Source: Cynocephalus volans (taxonomy: Eukaryota > Chordata > Mammalia > Dermoptera > Cynocephalidae). From it: a stretch of 64,000 bases of DNA. The notes under the pieces are model-generated. The model did no database searches, was not told the origin of the DNA, and worked only from the letters and a program-made list of their open reading frames with translations. The stretch spans positions 14,808,501-14,872,500 of the forward strand of contig NC_084467.1 in assembly GCF_027409185.1 (NCBI RefSeq), written 5' to 3'. Made by a program: the position numbers and the translations under genes. Shown here piece after piece: positions 1 to 28,689 of the stretch; position 1 is the first letter of the stretch; every line of letters starts with the position of its first letter.

Positions 1-293
1 TTTTCATATAAAAGTACAACTCATTACTCAACCCCATTCCTACCTCCCACCTTCCCAAGAATAGAGAAAAATGTCCCTTCTCTCTACTATAGAAAAGGAA
101 TGTGGAATGAAAGCCCCATGAGGGCTGAGACTTTATCTACTGTGCACTTCTCTGTCTGTGGCACCTAGACCCAGGCCTGCCATGTAGTAGCTGCCCAATA
201 AATAAAAAGGAATGACTGACTTTGAATCAGACATCAGGATTATGATGCCCTAAGTATACAATAGGACGAACAGCATAATTCACTTCTTAGTCA

Positions 294-14945
<14,652 letters not shown>

Positions 14946-15255
14946 GATGTGAGCCCCGGCACCGCCCGCCGCTGGCCCGGCATGCACCGGGCCGCGGGCT
15001 CCGCTTCCGCGGAACCATAGAGTTGGGGACGCACGCGGGGCTCTCGGTGGGGCTCCGGGACTCGGAGGCCGCCCGGACTCGCGTCCTGCAGACGCGGGAG
15101 GAAGCGCAGGCGGCGGCCCGGCAAAGAGAAGCGTGTGTTCGCACAGATTGGAACAGGCACGGGCGAGGGCAGCCCCGAGAGCCGTCCCAGAGGCCTCCGC
15201 GCTTCCGGGGTCTTAACGGGCCGCACCGCCTTCCGCCGCACGTGGCTTCAGCGCG
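14946..15255. promoter_or_regulatory. Divergent CpG-island promoter of EMC1 and MRTO4
   Basis: Only 310 bp separate the two start codons, and the GC- and CpG-rich stretch continues into both genes (about 14880-15560). No TATA box is seen. A CACGTG E-box lies at 15239-15244, 12 bp before the MRTO4 ATG, and an ETS-type CTTCCGG at about 15202-15208. A MYC-type E-box would suit a ribosome-assembly gene, but binding is inference. Transcription start sites cannot be placed from sequence alone. Confidence 0.8.
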
Positions 15256-18200
15256 ATGCCCAAATCCAAGCGCGACAAAAAAGGTGGGCCTAGAGGGCTT
15301 CGGGACCCGGTGCGGCGCTACGAGGACTGGCTGCCCAGCCTGCGATGGGGGCTTCGGGGCTGGGGGAGCACGGAATGGGACCCCGGGACCTCCGCCAGGT
15401 GCTCCGCTGTGTCGCTGCGAGCAGGGCTGGGAGGTTCGGGGCGGCTGAATCGCCGGAGGGGGTTGGAGCCTGGTGGGGTCAGGGGAACGGAGAGTCTTGC
15501 CCAGCCTCGGATACTCTCGCAAGGCCGAGTGGGCCGGGAGACAGCTCCTGGGCTCCCTCCCAGGCTGTGCCTTTTGATGCCTCGGCTCCTGCCCGTCTTC
15601 CTTTGCTCCCGGTCCTGCCACCCCGGCCTCCTTCCCCTGGCATGCTTATGCTCTGGTCTTCATGTGCTTGGCTCCTTCCCAGTTGATTTTTCATAGGGCA
15701 CCTCGTAAGAGACCGTTCCTGACTCCCTTTACTATGATGTCTCTCTCACCCCGGTTCCGTAACATTGTCAACAAACATTTACGGGTCTGGTACTTTCTAG
15801 ACGTTGGAGGATACAGCAGTTACAAGGAAGGCCTACCTCTTACCGAGCTTAACGTTTTTGTCAGGGGAAATATATCCCCCAAAATAAGAACAATCGAGTA
15901 AATACAGTTTGTCAGATAGTGATGAGTCCCATGCAGTAAAAGTGGGGAAGAGAGAAGATCAGGTGATATTTAGTAGAGTGTGGCTAGGAAAGGTCTCTCT
16001 GATGAGGTGACAGAAGAGCAGAAACCTGAAGAAAGGGAGCGAGCACCTCGTGGAGTTATCTGGGAGTATGGTGTTCCAAGGAGAGGGAACACAAAGTGCA
16101 AAGGACTAGAAGTGGGTGCATATCTGACATGTTCTGGGACAAGAGGCCCATGTGGCTGGAGCAGAGCAAGCAAAATCGAGTTGAAGGGAGGGCGTGTGGG
16201 CAGAGCTTCCTGGGCCTTTGTAAGGAATCACCTTTTACACCCCAGTGAAATAGGTGGTTATCCTAGAGCTTGAACAGAAGAATGACATGGTTGACTTTAC
16301 TTTTAAAGGATCACTCTAGTTGCACTGTTGAGAACAGACTGGGGAAGGTGGGGCAGAGGACAAGGACGGAAGCAGCGAGGCCAGCAATAGTCCAAGACAA
16401 GGTGATGCTGGCTTGGACCAAAGTTGTTGCAGTGGAGATGATGGGAAATGGCCAGCTGTATCTTGTTGGCTCTTTTGGTGCCCTCATCACTGACTGGTGT
16501 GGTTGCCTTTGTGTGTGCCTTGTGAAGAGGGACTGTGAGTGCTAGGCAGGATGAGTAAGAGGGGACCAAGTTCCTTCCTGGGGGCACCTAGGGCTCTGCA
16601 GTTGGTGCTCTGTTAAGTATTTGTGGAATGATTTGATTCTGTGGTGTGCACCCTGGTCAGATCTGGCAAATGCCAAACTCTTCTGGGTGGGGGGGCAAAT
16701 TGAACAGAAAGGGACCTTCCATAGCCAGCATGTTAGGTCTGCCACCGAAAGCACTCCAACAGGAGGAACAAGCTCCTCCCCCACACTGCAGTAGAGATTT
16801 TTGGGTTAGCCTAAGGGGCTAAAAAACACCTAATTTGTCTAAGTAACAGGAGAAATACCAGGTTTCTGGGCCCGGGAATGCTAGAAAATAAGCACTCCAC
16901 AGACTCTGGGAATAGCCTTACATGCCAGAAATGATGGCAGCCAAGGCCTTTCTGCCTTTCCTCGGACTGGCTTGATCCAGCTCAGCTACCAAAGGGAAAA
17001 ATAAGTCAGTCTTATAGTATTGATCTGACCATCACATCTTGGGCACAAGTGGTGACGGTCAGCTTTATACCCCATGAATATGCATAACCAATAAAATAGT
17101 AATAATACAAAAAAATAAATAAAATTTAGAGTTTATTGGCAAAAAAAGTCAGTCTCCAGTGCATCTATATTTGTCTCTCATTGTTTTCTTTTCATTTTTT
17201 CCAATTTATGTTTGTTCATTGTAACATTTTGTTTTGGACATCCAACACTGCACCAAAATATGAGCCATTCATTTTAAGACAACTGTCTTTACCATAACTG
17301 AGTAATGTACTGATGTTCACAGTTAACTTCTGATAACTTAAAACTTATTAGTGATGTTGCTAATAATCAAATTCTTTTTCTTCTTTGTATTAGTTTCCTT
17401 AACCAAAACTGCCAAGAAAGGCTTGGAACTAAAACAGAACTTGATAGAAGAGGTGAGAGCTTATTCTTTTTATTTTTTTAGAGCTTGTATTTGTTAGGTT
17501 TATAAAGGTGGCTATAGGATTGTTTGCCAGGGGAGCAAACTGTTTAAAAAACAACGAAGCTGCTGACCCAGCCCTTTTTCCTCTAGTAGCAGCACCAATA
17601 AAAGCTCCCATAGTGACGATTTCCAGCTTGGATTGAGTTCGTACTACGTGCCCTGCCCTGCACCAAGTATTTGAAATGTGTTACTGCACTCTCCTCATTA
17701 CATGCCTGTGAGGTAGATACTACGTCATGTTATCACTGTTTTGTAGTTGGAGTAACTGAAGCTTACAGTGGTTTGTTAGCCTGCCCGATGTCAAAAAGCT
17801 AGGGAGTTACCAGGTGTGGGTGACTGTACTGTCTGTACTGCTTCTGACCTGCCAGCCCTGGATGGTAGGCTGGGTGAGAGCAGATCTCCTGCACAAAGTA
17901 TTCCTCACGGTGGTTTCTGCCAGTAACATAAGCAGAGAAGTGCCGACGAGCTGCTTCCCCTTGTAATAATGAGGCTCCATATGTTTCCGTTTAGCGGGAA
18001 CCTTTTAGTGTGGGTAGTTGTTTCTATGTTGACAATTAATGGACAGAGCAAAGAGAAGTGGTCAGTTCTGCTGTTGTTTACAGATAGGTCAGAAACCTGG
18101 GAAAGACTGTGAGGTATATAGATCCATGGCTCAGCTTCCCCTGTGGTTAGTGATCCTGGTTTCAGTAATAGAGATGAGGAGACACCAGGTTAGAGGCCTC

Positions 18201-20611
18201 CAGCTCTTACAACTTCCATAGCTGTAAGTGGCCTACAGCAGATTCTTTCCCATCTGGGGCTAGAGTATTCCCCAACCTGTGCTGCCCCTTCAACTCCAGA
18301 GCCTCACAAATTGTCCCATAGCTTCGGAAATGTGTGGACACATACAAGTACCTTTTCATCTTCTCTGTGGCCAACATGAGGAACAGCAAGCTGAAGGACA
18401 TCCGGAACGCCTGGAAGCACAGCCGGTGAGTGGGGAGGGGACCTTCTGAGCTGGGGAGGGACCACGCTGCTCTCAGGCAAAGCACAGGCACAACTCTTTG
18501 GGTACCTGGGTCATGCAGGTGGCACCTTAATAAGGACAAAGTGCCACTCTTGGCTGAAGAGCACTTCTTTTTAACTGTTAAGGCTGGTCTTGCACTGAGC
18601 TCCTGAGGGGCAGGACTTGGCAGTTGCCCAGGGGATGTTTGAGAAGTGGTTGCCTAACTCTGGAGTCTGGGCCTCTTAGAAACATTACATTTTTTTAGAA
18701 TTCTGGTAAGTGCGCTGGGACACAAACCATGACCCAGGAACAGGCCGCAAGAGCCGCGTGGCATTACTGTCCTCAGGCTGGAATTCTGATGGTGTGAATG
18801 ACTCTGGTGGTTGGTCTCTTGCTGCACCAGCTCTGGTTCAGACATGCCTCTTCCATACATGTGGACAGGGGAGGGATTGTTACATAATGCTCACAGTGGG
18901 CTGGCAGACAGAATGTTGCCAGTGTTGGGAGTCTGTGGGTGGAAAAATAATGAAAGTGACCCCGGGCTGGGGACAGAGCGTGGCCAGGCTAAATGAAGAA
19001 ATGCACCACAGCCTGGGCTCACTGTGGGCTCTTGGGGACTGGAGCTGGTTTGCATTTCACTGAGGGGAGGGCAGGGCAGGGCATTTCCTTCACACACCCC
19101 TCTTTTTCTTCATAGGATGTTCTTTGGCAAAAACAAAGTGATGATGGTAGCCTTGGGTCGAAGCCCATCTGATGAGTATAAAGACAACCTGCACCAGGTA
19201 AGTTGCTGGCCCTCACTGGCAGGTGCTGAGGGAAAGCTGCCTTCTCTCCCGCTGCTCCCCCATGACACACACCCCAGCCATGTGACCTGCCTCGCTTAAA
19301 ATTCTGGGGTTGTCCCTTAACCTCCAGACCCAGGGAGTAGCACTCTTCCCCCCAACCCCCTCCCCCACAACTGGAAATGTCATTGCCAAATATCCCCTGG
19401 TGGGCAAAATTGCTCCCAGTAGGGAACCACTGCTCTAATGTGACCCACCTGACCTCACTTCTGATTTGTAGGTCAGCAAGAAGCTGAGGGGTGAAGTTGG
19501 TCTCCTTTTCACCAACCGCACTAAGGAAGAGGTGAATGAGTAAGTGTTCATGAGGAATGGATGGGAAGAGAAAGGTCGGATAGTGTTCTGGGGAGGAAAT
19601 ACTGTAGAGACTTTGTCCAGTGTGGAGGCATCAAGTTGGAACTGATCCCTGGTGGCCTGTAACCAGGGCCACCTCCATCCTCTCCAGTGCGCTGCTCCAG
19701 GCCACTGGCCAGCAGCCAAGATGCGTGGGGGAGGGAAGGGCCCGGGCCATGGGGCGCTTATTGGGGGAACCCTCAGGAGCCTCCCCTCCTACCACTCCTC
19801 TTTTTCCCAAGGTGGTTCACCAAATATACAGAAATGGACTTCGCCCGAGCTGGTAACAAAGCAACTTTGACAGTGAGCCTGGATCCAGGGCCCCTGGAGC
19901 AGTTTCCCCACTCCATGGAGCCACAGCTGAGGCAGCTGGGCCTGCCCACTGCCCTCAAGAGAGGTACCAGGCGGTCCCTGGAGCTGAAAGGTCCCAGTCT
20001 AGAACCTAAGAGCACAGGCCCCCAAGCTTTCCCCTTTCTGGCTGAACAAGTTATTTCTACGAGCCTCCGTCTCATCGTCTAAAAATGGGGCAAAAGTAGA
20101 TAGTAACTCACAGCCAGAAGACAGCACTTAAGAGGATGTTAAGGAAGGCGGCCACTGTCCCTGTGGGTAGTGGAGCTGTGGGGCTGATGGCCAACTGCAT
20201 CTTCTTCCCAGCTCTGGGCAGCGGGCCAGAAGTCACTTGGGGCTACCTTCCTCTGTAGGTGTGGTGACCCTGTTGTCTGACTACGAGGTGTGCAAGGAGG
20301 GCGACGTGCTGACCCCAGAGCAGGCCCGTGTCCTGGTGAGTCCGGCTCCTCGGGGGCTGTGCAGGAGGGACCGTGGCCTTCCTCTTGTCTGCTGAAAACA
20401 TTCTCTGCACTTCTGATTACGCTCATTCCTCTTGACTCTTTGTTCCCTTTGTCTTTTGCAGAAGCTTTTTGGGTATGAGATGGCTGAGTTCAAGGTGACC
20501 ATCAAATACATGTGGGATGCACAGTCGGGAAGGTTCCAACAGATGGGAGATGACTTGCCAGAGAGCGCGCCTGAGTCGGCGGAAGAATCAGAGGATGACG
20601 ACGACGACTGA
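15256..20611 (+). CDS. MRTO4: MRTO4, ribosome assembly factor mRNA turnover 4 homolog (complete, 8 exons)
   Basis: Nucleolar relative of ribosomal stalk protein P0. It occupies the P0 site on pre-60S particles and is later exchanged for P0. Exons: 15256-15283, 17394-17452, 18322-18425, 19116-19197, 19472-19539, 19812-19963, 20259-20335, 20462-20611. They total 720 bp, i.e. 239 codons plus TGA, equal to the human length. The protein opens [19 protein letters not shown], followed by the L10-like domain ([20 protein letters not shown], then [19 protein letters not shown]). The P0-type insertion domain follows (about residues 124-195, [20 protein letters not shown]). The C-terminal tail is acidic and ends in five Asp. 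All introns are GT-AG. The gene is head-to-head with EMC1 and tail-to-tail with the AKR7 pseudogene. Its last exon and 3' flank were duplicated at 44960-48300. Confidence 0.98.
15284..17393. other. MRTO4 intron 1 without further genes
   Basis: The first 280 bp continue the CpG island; the rest is unique-looking sequence. AT-rich stretches lie at 17080-17120. No RNA gene, exon-like ORF with family resemblance or recent SINE was seen. Confidence 0.6.
17630..17830 (-). repeat. MIR SINE in MRTO4 intron 2
   Basis: Reverse MIR: TACTACGTGCCCTGCCCTGC, TGTGAGGTAGATACTACG, then GGAGTAACTGAAGCTTACAG. Confidence 0.6.
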
Positions 20612-20740
20612 CAGCCTTCCTGCACCTTCTGCATTTCAACTGGACCTCGCAGGACAGCAGCCACTCCACCGCACAGAGCAGCTGTTTATCTTGTCGGTGG
20701 AGACAAGGGAGGGCGAAAGGCACTGACTGTTTCTATGAAG

Positions 20741-20746
20741 AATAAA
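20741..20746 (+). terminator. MRTO4: MRTO4 polyadenylation signal
   Basis: A canonical AATAAA lies 130 bp after the MRTO4 stop codon, so cleavage is expected near 20760. In the duplicated copy the same position (about 47693-47698) reads AGTAAA. Confidence 0.85.
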
Positions 20747-21491
20747 GCTTTGTCTGCAGGGTGTCTCCCTGTAGACAGCAAAGGGGACTTTTCTTAGAAA
20801 AAGGGACTTTGGGTTTGTCTTCTGTTTGGATTCCCAGGATTGCCTGTGTTCTCATTGTCAGCCAGCTGCCAGCACTGACTTCTGCAGGACCACCCTGGCT
20901 GTGCGGCTCTGGGGATGGCCAAGAACAATTCCCAGAGCTGGGTTTCTCCTGTTCTTCGGCCCTGGGTGCCCCTTGCTTGGAATAGGGATTTGCTGAGGAA
21001 AATTAGGCGCCTTGGCTGCCCTTCCTGCCCCCCAACCCCTACACACCCAAAGCAGGGCTGAGAATCAGATGGATGCCAAGAAGACAGGAGGCTTCAGCCT
21101 TAGCTGAAGTAAGACCTTTCCACTGCTAGAGTTGAGAGCCAGTGTTTCAAGTGTTCTGCAGCATCCTGGGAGGTTTTATTGTTCTTGGTGGTTCTCCTGG
21201 TAGGTGTTTGCCCCAATTGTTCTGTCTGTATTTAGTTAGGGAAAGCATTTCTGAATGAGACAAAACTTACTTTGCACTGTATGGCCCTCTTTTGTTTTTC
21301 GTCGTGCATATGAATGAGGGCCACCTCTAGCCTCACTGTTGAGAGGTCAGGTTGGGTTGGGGGTTGGGGGGCAGAGTGCTGGGGGACTCCTCATGAAAGC
21401 AGTCTGCCCCTGAGGCCAAAACTGGCCAGGGTGAGAGAATGAAAGAGGTGGCAAATGGTGCTCTCTGGGCCTTGGGTCAGGTCTGGGCCTA

Positions 21492-21683
<192 letters not shown>

Positions 21684-22327
21684 TCACACGCACCGCATCC
21701 CAGTCTTGCCCCTGCCAAGATTTGGATCTGGTTATTTATGCCTTGTAGTATTCCAGAATGAATTTATATTGCCTCCAGCAGTTGTGGTCGTGTGGCTCTA
21801 AAGCCCTACCTCCGTGCTGCCTCATTGGCAGGCAGACCTGAGTTCAGAGCCATTCAGCTGTCTCTGCAGCTGGGGAAACCTGGGTTACTTGACCTTGAAG
21901 CCTCAAATTTCCATTACTTTGCAGAGTGCCTGTGGGAATCGCAAATGTGAAGCACTTCGCTCCAGGCCCGGCACCTTACAGGGAGGGGCTCACAGATGGG
22001 CAGCCGTTACCATGTCATGCCCAAGCTGGAGAACGGGGTTAGGAAAATGGACAGCAGGGAGAGAGGGAAGCCTCCAGCCACACAGAGTGGGGGGAGGGGG
22101 GAGGAGGGCAGCAGCCAGGGATGGAATAGATGATAATGGTTAAAAAAAATGCAGATTTCAGTGTCATACCCAAGCTCCTTCCCTACCATGTGTATCTGGG
22201 ACCTTAGTCAAGTGAAATAGCACCAGTCCCCTCACACAAAGTTGGGACGATCAAGTGTGATAGGGCCATTGTGAGAAATAGTGTTTGTAATTTGGCACTT
22301 AATGACTTCTCAAGAACAACAGGATTA

Positions 22328-22499
22328 GGGCCGGCCCGTGGCTCACTCAGGAGAGTGCGGTGCTGATAACACCAAGGCCATGGGTTCGGATCCTATATAG
22401 GGATGGCCGGTTAGTTCACAGGCTGAGCATGGTGCTGACAACACCAAGTCAAGAGTTAAGATCCCCTTACCAGTCATCTTTAAAAAAAAAAAAAAAAAA
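22328..22499 (+). repeat. tRNA-Ile dimer SINE in the AKR7 pseudogene
   Basis: Full dimer with pure A tail, flanked by AACAGGATTA at 22318-22327 and 22500-22509. It lies between pseudo-exons 6 and 7. Confidence 0.93.
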
Positions 22500-24493
22500 A
22501 ACAGGATTACGTCCAAAAGAACTGGGCCATGGAGAAATTACAGATGAAGAAAAAGAGTAATCTCAGAAATAACCAAATAATCGTGTAGCCATCTCACTCT
22601 TCCACTCTCCCACCCCCAATTTAAAAGCAGAGGCTGAGCATCCAGGGACGGCTGCATTAACTGCAGCTGTGAGTGGTAGTACATCCAGTGAAGGGCGGCC
22701 GAAGTCATGCTGGGGGCGCTGCAGGACCTTCACCAGGGCAATGGCCTTGCAGTGGTGCTCCTTCCAGAAGCTGAGCAGGTGGGGGCAGTGGCACGGAGGT
22801 CACTCCCTCAGAGTCACTCCAGGGTAGCAGCCCACACCCCAGCCCCTGCAGCCCTGAGGGACCAGAGTCTTCTCGAGTGGAGGTTTTACAATTTTGAGCA
22901 TCAGAGTGCATGCAGATTTCTGGGCCCCTCATTGGGGTGTTGTATTTTTGATGGGTGGGGGAAGGGGATGTGGCGGGCAAGAATCCTTGCATTTAACATG
23001 CTCACCAGGTGTTAACACAAACCCCCAAATGTGGACCCTTAATCACCTACAGCACCACACCTGTGTGCCCTGGGTCACAGAAAGGATCCATGGTAAGTCC
23101 TGGGCTCCAGTCCTGGCTTGGTGGCCTTCACCACTTCCCCTCCCTGCTCTTGCTTATCTACTCAGGAAAGGAAACACTCCTGGCCAGCCCCAGACAGTGA
23201 ATATAAGTGAGATAAGGGACCTGCTCATGCCTCGTAAACTGAAAATCATTGATTCTCCAGGGCTGAAGCCTGGGCCCTGAAAGTGTGAAAAGCAACCTGA
23301 GAACCACTGCTTAAGGCAATGGCTTCTAAACCTGGCCAGGATTATCAGAAACACTTGGAGGTGAGGAGAGGTGCCAGATACAGATTTAAATCATAGCAGT
23401 GCACACAAGGTGAATCCAAACGTGACACACTGCCGCTTACGTCCTTGGCCATGTTAATGACACTAGTATTGGAGCTTTTTGCACCAAGCTTGTCTCGCTT
23501 TTGCCCTCCTCCCCAGGGGAGGAAGAGAAAAGCAAATCATATTGTACATAGAAATTAACCTTGCAGACTGGGCTTCTGTAAATCTAGAAAGATTAGGAGC
23601 TTTCCAGCAGTCCACAGATGACGTCTAAGTTTGATAAGAAATACCAATAAAGTATATATTTTAGAGATACCACAGTAAGTGGTACAGGAAAGGAAAGTTT
23701 AAGTTATTAAAAGTTGCCTTTGAGGAATGGGATTTGGAAAGATGTTGCCTTTAATGATGCACATGTATGACTTTTAATAGCTTTTTCAAAATTTGAAAAG
23801 TAAAAACAGGAAGGCAAGAAGGCTATCCCCAACAGCTGCTTAATTATGACTTGAGACATTGATGATAATTTTACTGCTAAGAGTTCACAAAACTTAAACT
23901 CAGTTTGCCCAAAGTGACAGGGCCAGCTAGTAGTGGGTGGCACCAAGTCCCAGGTTTCACAAGTCCCAATCCAAGGTCCCTCCTCCACTGTGGGTTGGGG
24001 GGTAAAGTCAAGGAAGAGACACTGGTGCAGACCTGGTGGAAGGCCAGAAGTCCACACCCCAGGTCCCAGAGTCTCCCCAGAGAATCACGAGGGCTCCAAG
24101 GACAGGACAAGGCTCAGTAACCCATGGCAATCCAGGAACCTAGTCTGAGCAAGAGGGGAAGGTGCTGACTCCCAGGATGGAAACCACAGGGATTTCCTAA
24201 CTCAAGCTAAGGAGACCCACGTCACTAGCCACCATGACTCAGGCCACCCCAAGTCATCAATTCCTGTAGACTGGCTATTTAGTCTCAAAGAAGCAGCCCA
24301 CAGGTTGTTTCCCATCCTTGTGCCTGCCGGTCAGGAAGCCCCCTGCAGGTAGGCTGAAGTCAGACCCACTGGCCCAGGATGTTCCAGAGCAGGCCATGTC
24401 CCTCAAGTCTCTGGACTGGGGAACAGGGAGGGACCCAAGAGGACACAGCCCAGCCTTTTATCAAACCCCTCCCTGTTAACCAGTGCTGGGTTA

Positions 24494-24721
<228 letters not shown>

Positions 24722-25104
24722 TCAAGGGACTGGACCCCAAATTTACCCTTGTAGACCTCTCAGTCCAGACCTTAACAATCCTAGGACCTTGTTAAGGACA
24801 TATATATACTTGGTGGTGGTGATGGTGGTGGAGGAGGTTTATGCCCAAGGAAAATTCATTCATTCAGCCAGCACTTATGAGCACCAACTATGGCTGCATG
24901 TCGGATTTAGATCCATGAGCCAAAAGGACAAGGTCCTGCCTTCAAAGATTGTATAGTAAAGTAGGGTGTAAGCAGGTATAATCAAGTAAAGAGCCAATCA
25001 TAATACACTAGTAAGTCCTGTGACCAGTGCACAGCACCAAGTCATTGTACATATTTGCTGACTGAATGAGGAGGAGGTAAACGAGCACTTGAGATCTCAG
25101 GTTC

Positions 25105-25139
25105 CCTTATTGGTGGGAGCTAAAAATAAATAAATAAAT

Positions 25140-25189
<50 letters not shown>

Positions 25190-25367
25190 CGGGGGTGGGG
25201 GGGGAAGAAGACATAACAACTACAATTCCTTGAAGTTGATACGACAAGCAAACAGAAAGGACATTGTTGGGTGGGAGGGGGAGAGGGAGGAGGGAGGGAG
25301 GTTTCGGTAATGGGCCACAATAATCAACCACATTGTATATCGACAAAATAAAATTCACACACACAAA
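25105..25367 (+). mobile_element. 5'-truncated L1 3' end with (CA)n, recent insertion
   Basis: The 263-bp insert begins TTATTGGTGGGAGCTAAAAA, carries a (CA)n run at about 25140-25186 and a G-rich/polypurine segment, and ends AAAATAAAATTCACACACAC. The 16-bp duplication GAGATCTCAGGTTCCC occurs on both sides (about 25089-25104 and 25373-25388). L1 3'UTR identity rests on the G-rich tract and layout. Confidence 0.65.
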
Positions 25368-25652
25368 AAAAGAGATCTCAGGTTCCCCTGGGGCTGTCAG
25401 AAAAGGCTTCTAGAGGAAGAGCCGTCTGAGTGAGAACTGAGCTCTTCCCCCAGGGAGAAGGGAGCAGGGGTGTCCCAGACTGAAGTGCAGAATGGGACAG
25501 GGAAGGAAGCGAGCAGGTACCTGGTGCCAAGCTGAGGATCTTGGCATCAATCTGAGGGCACCTGGGAACCACTGACAGGCTTTGAGCAGGAGAGTGGCTG
25601 CTACGAAGAGGACATAGATGACAGTGAGAGGAGCAAAGAGAACCCCGGATCA

Positions 25653-25901
<249 letters not shown>

Positions 25902-25943
25902 TCAGGATAAGGAGAGGAGCAGCAGACCACCTCCTGTAGCTCA

Positions 25944-26213
<270 letters not shown>

Positions 26214-26237
26214 TCAGGGTTAAGAAACAGACTTGGG

Positions 26238-26403
26238 AGGGCCGGCCCGTGGCTCACTCGGGAGAGTGCAGTGCTGATAACACCAAGGCCACGGGTTCAG
26301 ATCCCATATAGGGATGGCCGGTTAGCTCACTGGGTGAGCGTGGTGCTGACAACACCAAGCCCAGAGTTGAGATCCCTTACCGGTCATCTTTAAAAAAAAA
26401 AAC
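26238..26403 (+). repeat. tRNA-Ile dimer SINE inside a MIR
   Basis: Dimer with A tail, flanked by AGAAACAGACTTGGG at 26223-26237 and 26404-26418. The right flank continues a MIR (GGGTTCAAATCCCAGCTCTG), so the SINE landed at the MIR. Confidence 0.92.
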
Positions 26404-26520
26404 AGAAACAGACTTGGGTTCAAATCCCAGCTCTGCCGTTACTAGCTCTGTGACTTTGAGCAAGTCATTTAACGTGAGATCCTTAATCCTCTCAAGAGTA
26501 AAATGGGATTGAAAAGGTAC
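26404..26520 (+). repeat. MIR SINE fragment
   Basis: GTTCAAATCCCAGCTCTGCC, CTAGCTCTGTGACTTTGAGC and AGTCATTTAAC match the MIR consensus. Confidence 0.7.
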
Positions 26521-26576
26521 TGATGCTCCTTGACTTACGGTGGGGTTATGTCCTGATAAACCCATCTGTATTAGTC

Positions 26577-26985
26577 CGTTTGTGTTGCTTATAACAAAAT
26601 ACATGGAACTGGTTTATTTTATAAAGAAAAACGACATTTATTGCTTACTGTTTATCAGGCTGGGGAGACCAAAGTCCATCTGGTGGTGGCGACAGTGACC
26701 CAGGGGTCTCACATTGCAAGACGGTGGAAGAGAGCAAGAGAGACAGACTCTCCTCTTCTTTTAAAACCCTCAAAACCACGCCCCTGACCACCATTTTTAA
26801 TCCATTCACTACCACATGGTCCTACAATCCAATCACCTCTTCAAGGCTCCACCTTTCAATGACCATAATAGGATTTCCCATCCGCTTAACAGTCACAGAG
26901 GGGGCCAAATTTCTAATACGTAAAACTTGAGGAATACAATTCAAGTTTCCGTGAGTTTTGGGGGGACATAATTCAACCCACTACA
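26577..26985 (-). mobile_element. MaLR-type (MLT1/MST-like) solo LTR, fossil
   Basis: The plus strand starts TGTATTAGTCCGTTTGTG and ends CAACCCACTACA, the reverse of a MaLR LTR. The 5-bp duplication CCATC flanks it at 26572-26576 and 26986-26990. It lies in intron 1 of the AKR7 pseudogene. Confidence 0.75.
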
Positions 26986-28218
26986 CCATCTTAAGTCAAA
27001 AATATTGTAAGTCCCAAATGCATTTAATACACCCAACCTAAGAAATATCATAGCTCAGCCTAGCTTACCTTAAACATACTCAAGTACTTACATTTGTCTA
27101 CAGTTGAGCAAAATCATCTGGCAACACTGTGCACTGTAGAATAGTAGCTGTTTGCCCTCATGATTGCATGGCTGGCTGGCAGCAGTGACTGACTGGCTGC
27201 TGCCAACCAGCATCAGGAGAGATTATCCTATTGCTTTCACAGAAACTCAAACTTGAAAAATCCTAAATCAAACCATCCTAAGTCAGAGACTGTCTATACT
27301 ATCCTGCAGGGAGGTCCTCAGGATTGATCAGGATTTGGCAGAATGTGCCCGTGATAAGCTGCTGATGTCATCACTATGGTGATGTTTTACAGGGCAGCTA
27401 GATGTGCCTGGCCTGGCCTAGGGACTGGTAGAGGGAGATAGTTCCTGCCCTCAAGGACTCACAGTCTAAAGGCCCACTCTAGAGTAAGTGAGGCAGGGAA
27501 ATGCACAAGGTGCTGCAGGAGCCCAGAGCGTAGAAATGTGATGCTTGCCTAGGAGCTCAGGAGGCTTTCCTACAATCTAAATCTCCAAGAGGAAGACAGA
27601 AGCTACCAGTTGAGGACAGGTGGGAAGCTCATCCCACTGGGCTTTTGGCAAGAACAAGGTGTGTGGGGAGCTGTGCCTGCAAGTCCATGTGTCCAAAGCA
27701 CCAGGTCCAGCAGGGGACATGGAGCAAGAGACCAAAGGGCCTCGAGTACACCCTGTGGAATCTGGAAAACACTTTAAGACGAGGAGCTAAGAGGTCAGCC
27801 TTGTACTTTTGAAAGATGACTTTGAATGCAGTATGGAGAAAGAGCAGGTCTGGAAATGGGGAGATCAGTAAGGAGACATGGATAGGAATTCAGAAAGGAG
27901 GTCAAGAGACCTCAGCTTGGGCCCTGGGAAGGAAAGACAGGGGCCACTTAGAGACTTCATCCCCCTGAGATCAGGCCCGTGGCCAGCCATTCCACTGAGT
28001 GGGAAGTGAGCTCAACACTTTTTTCTCTGCCCCTGTTAGGAACCCTAGTTGGCTGGACTGATGGGTGGGAGGAGAGACCTCTTTGCTGTTTCCACACTTG
28101 GAAAGTCACTTGGTCAGGCCAGAGAGCGACCATTGGAGCCCTTGAGACCTGGGAGAGCGGGGTGGAGCAACGGGCTCACTTGGAAGTTTTCCATTCCACC
28201 ATCTCCCCTCCCCTTCTT

Positions 28219-28362
28219 TTTTCTTTTTTCTTTTTTTTCGTGACCGGCACTCAGCCAGTGAGTGGACCGGTCATTCCTATGTAGGATCCGAACCCGCGGC
28301 GGGAGCGTTGCTGCGCTCCCAGCGCAGCACTCTACCGAGTGCGCCACGGGCTCGGCCCGGCC
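28219..28362 (-). repeat. GC-rich SINE (type B)
   Basis: Reverse type B body (CGTGACCGGCACTCAGCCAG ... GCGCCACGGGCTCGGCCC), flanked by CTCCCCTCCCCTTCTT at 28203-28218 and 28363-28378. Confidence 0.92.
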
Positions 28363-28689
28363 CTCCCCTCCCCTTCTTGATGTGAACTTAACTTCAGATC
28401 TGAGATTGGAGGACTTTGGCCCAGCTAGCCATGGCCATGGAAGAGGAGTGGTGAAGGAAAAAAAAAAAAAAAATCAGAAAGGAGATCAGAGTTCTCACTG
28501 AGAGGCAGCCCCATGATCTAGAAAGAGTGTGGCATGGATGGAGATGGACGCACATTCTCCTTTTGTTCCGCATCCGCCATGCTGTGAATCAGAGAAGACA
28601 CCAGGCAAGACTCCACCAGACGGGAGAGAAGAAAGCCTCCAGGTGGAAGGGGGTGAAGCATGTTCATATGAAGAACAAAGTGACAGCTA

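Noticed and set aside
25140-25186. (CA)n run as a regulatory Z-DNA element
   Set aside because: It is part of a recently inserted L1 3' end, so it is explained as a repeat.
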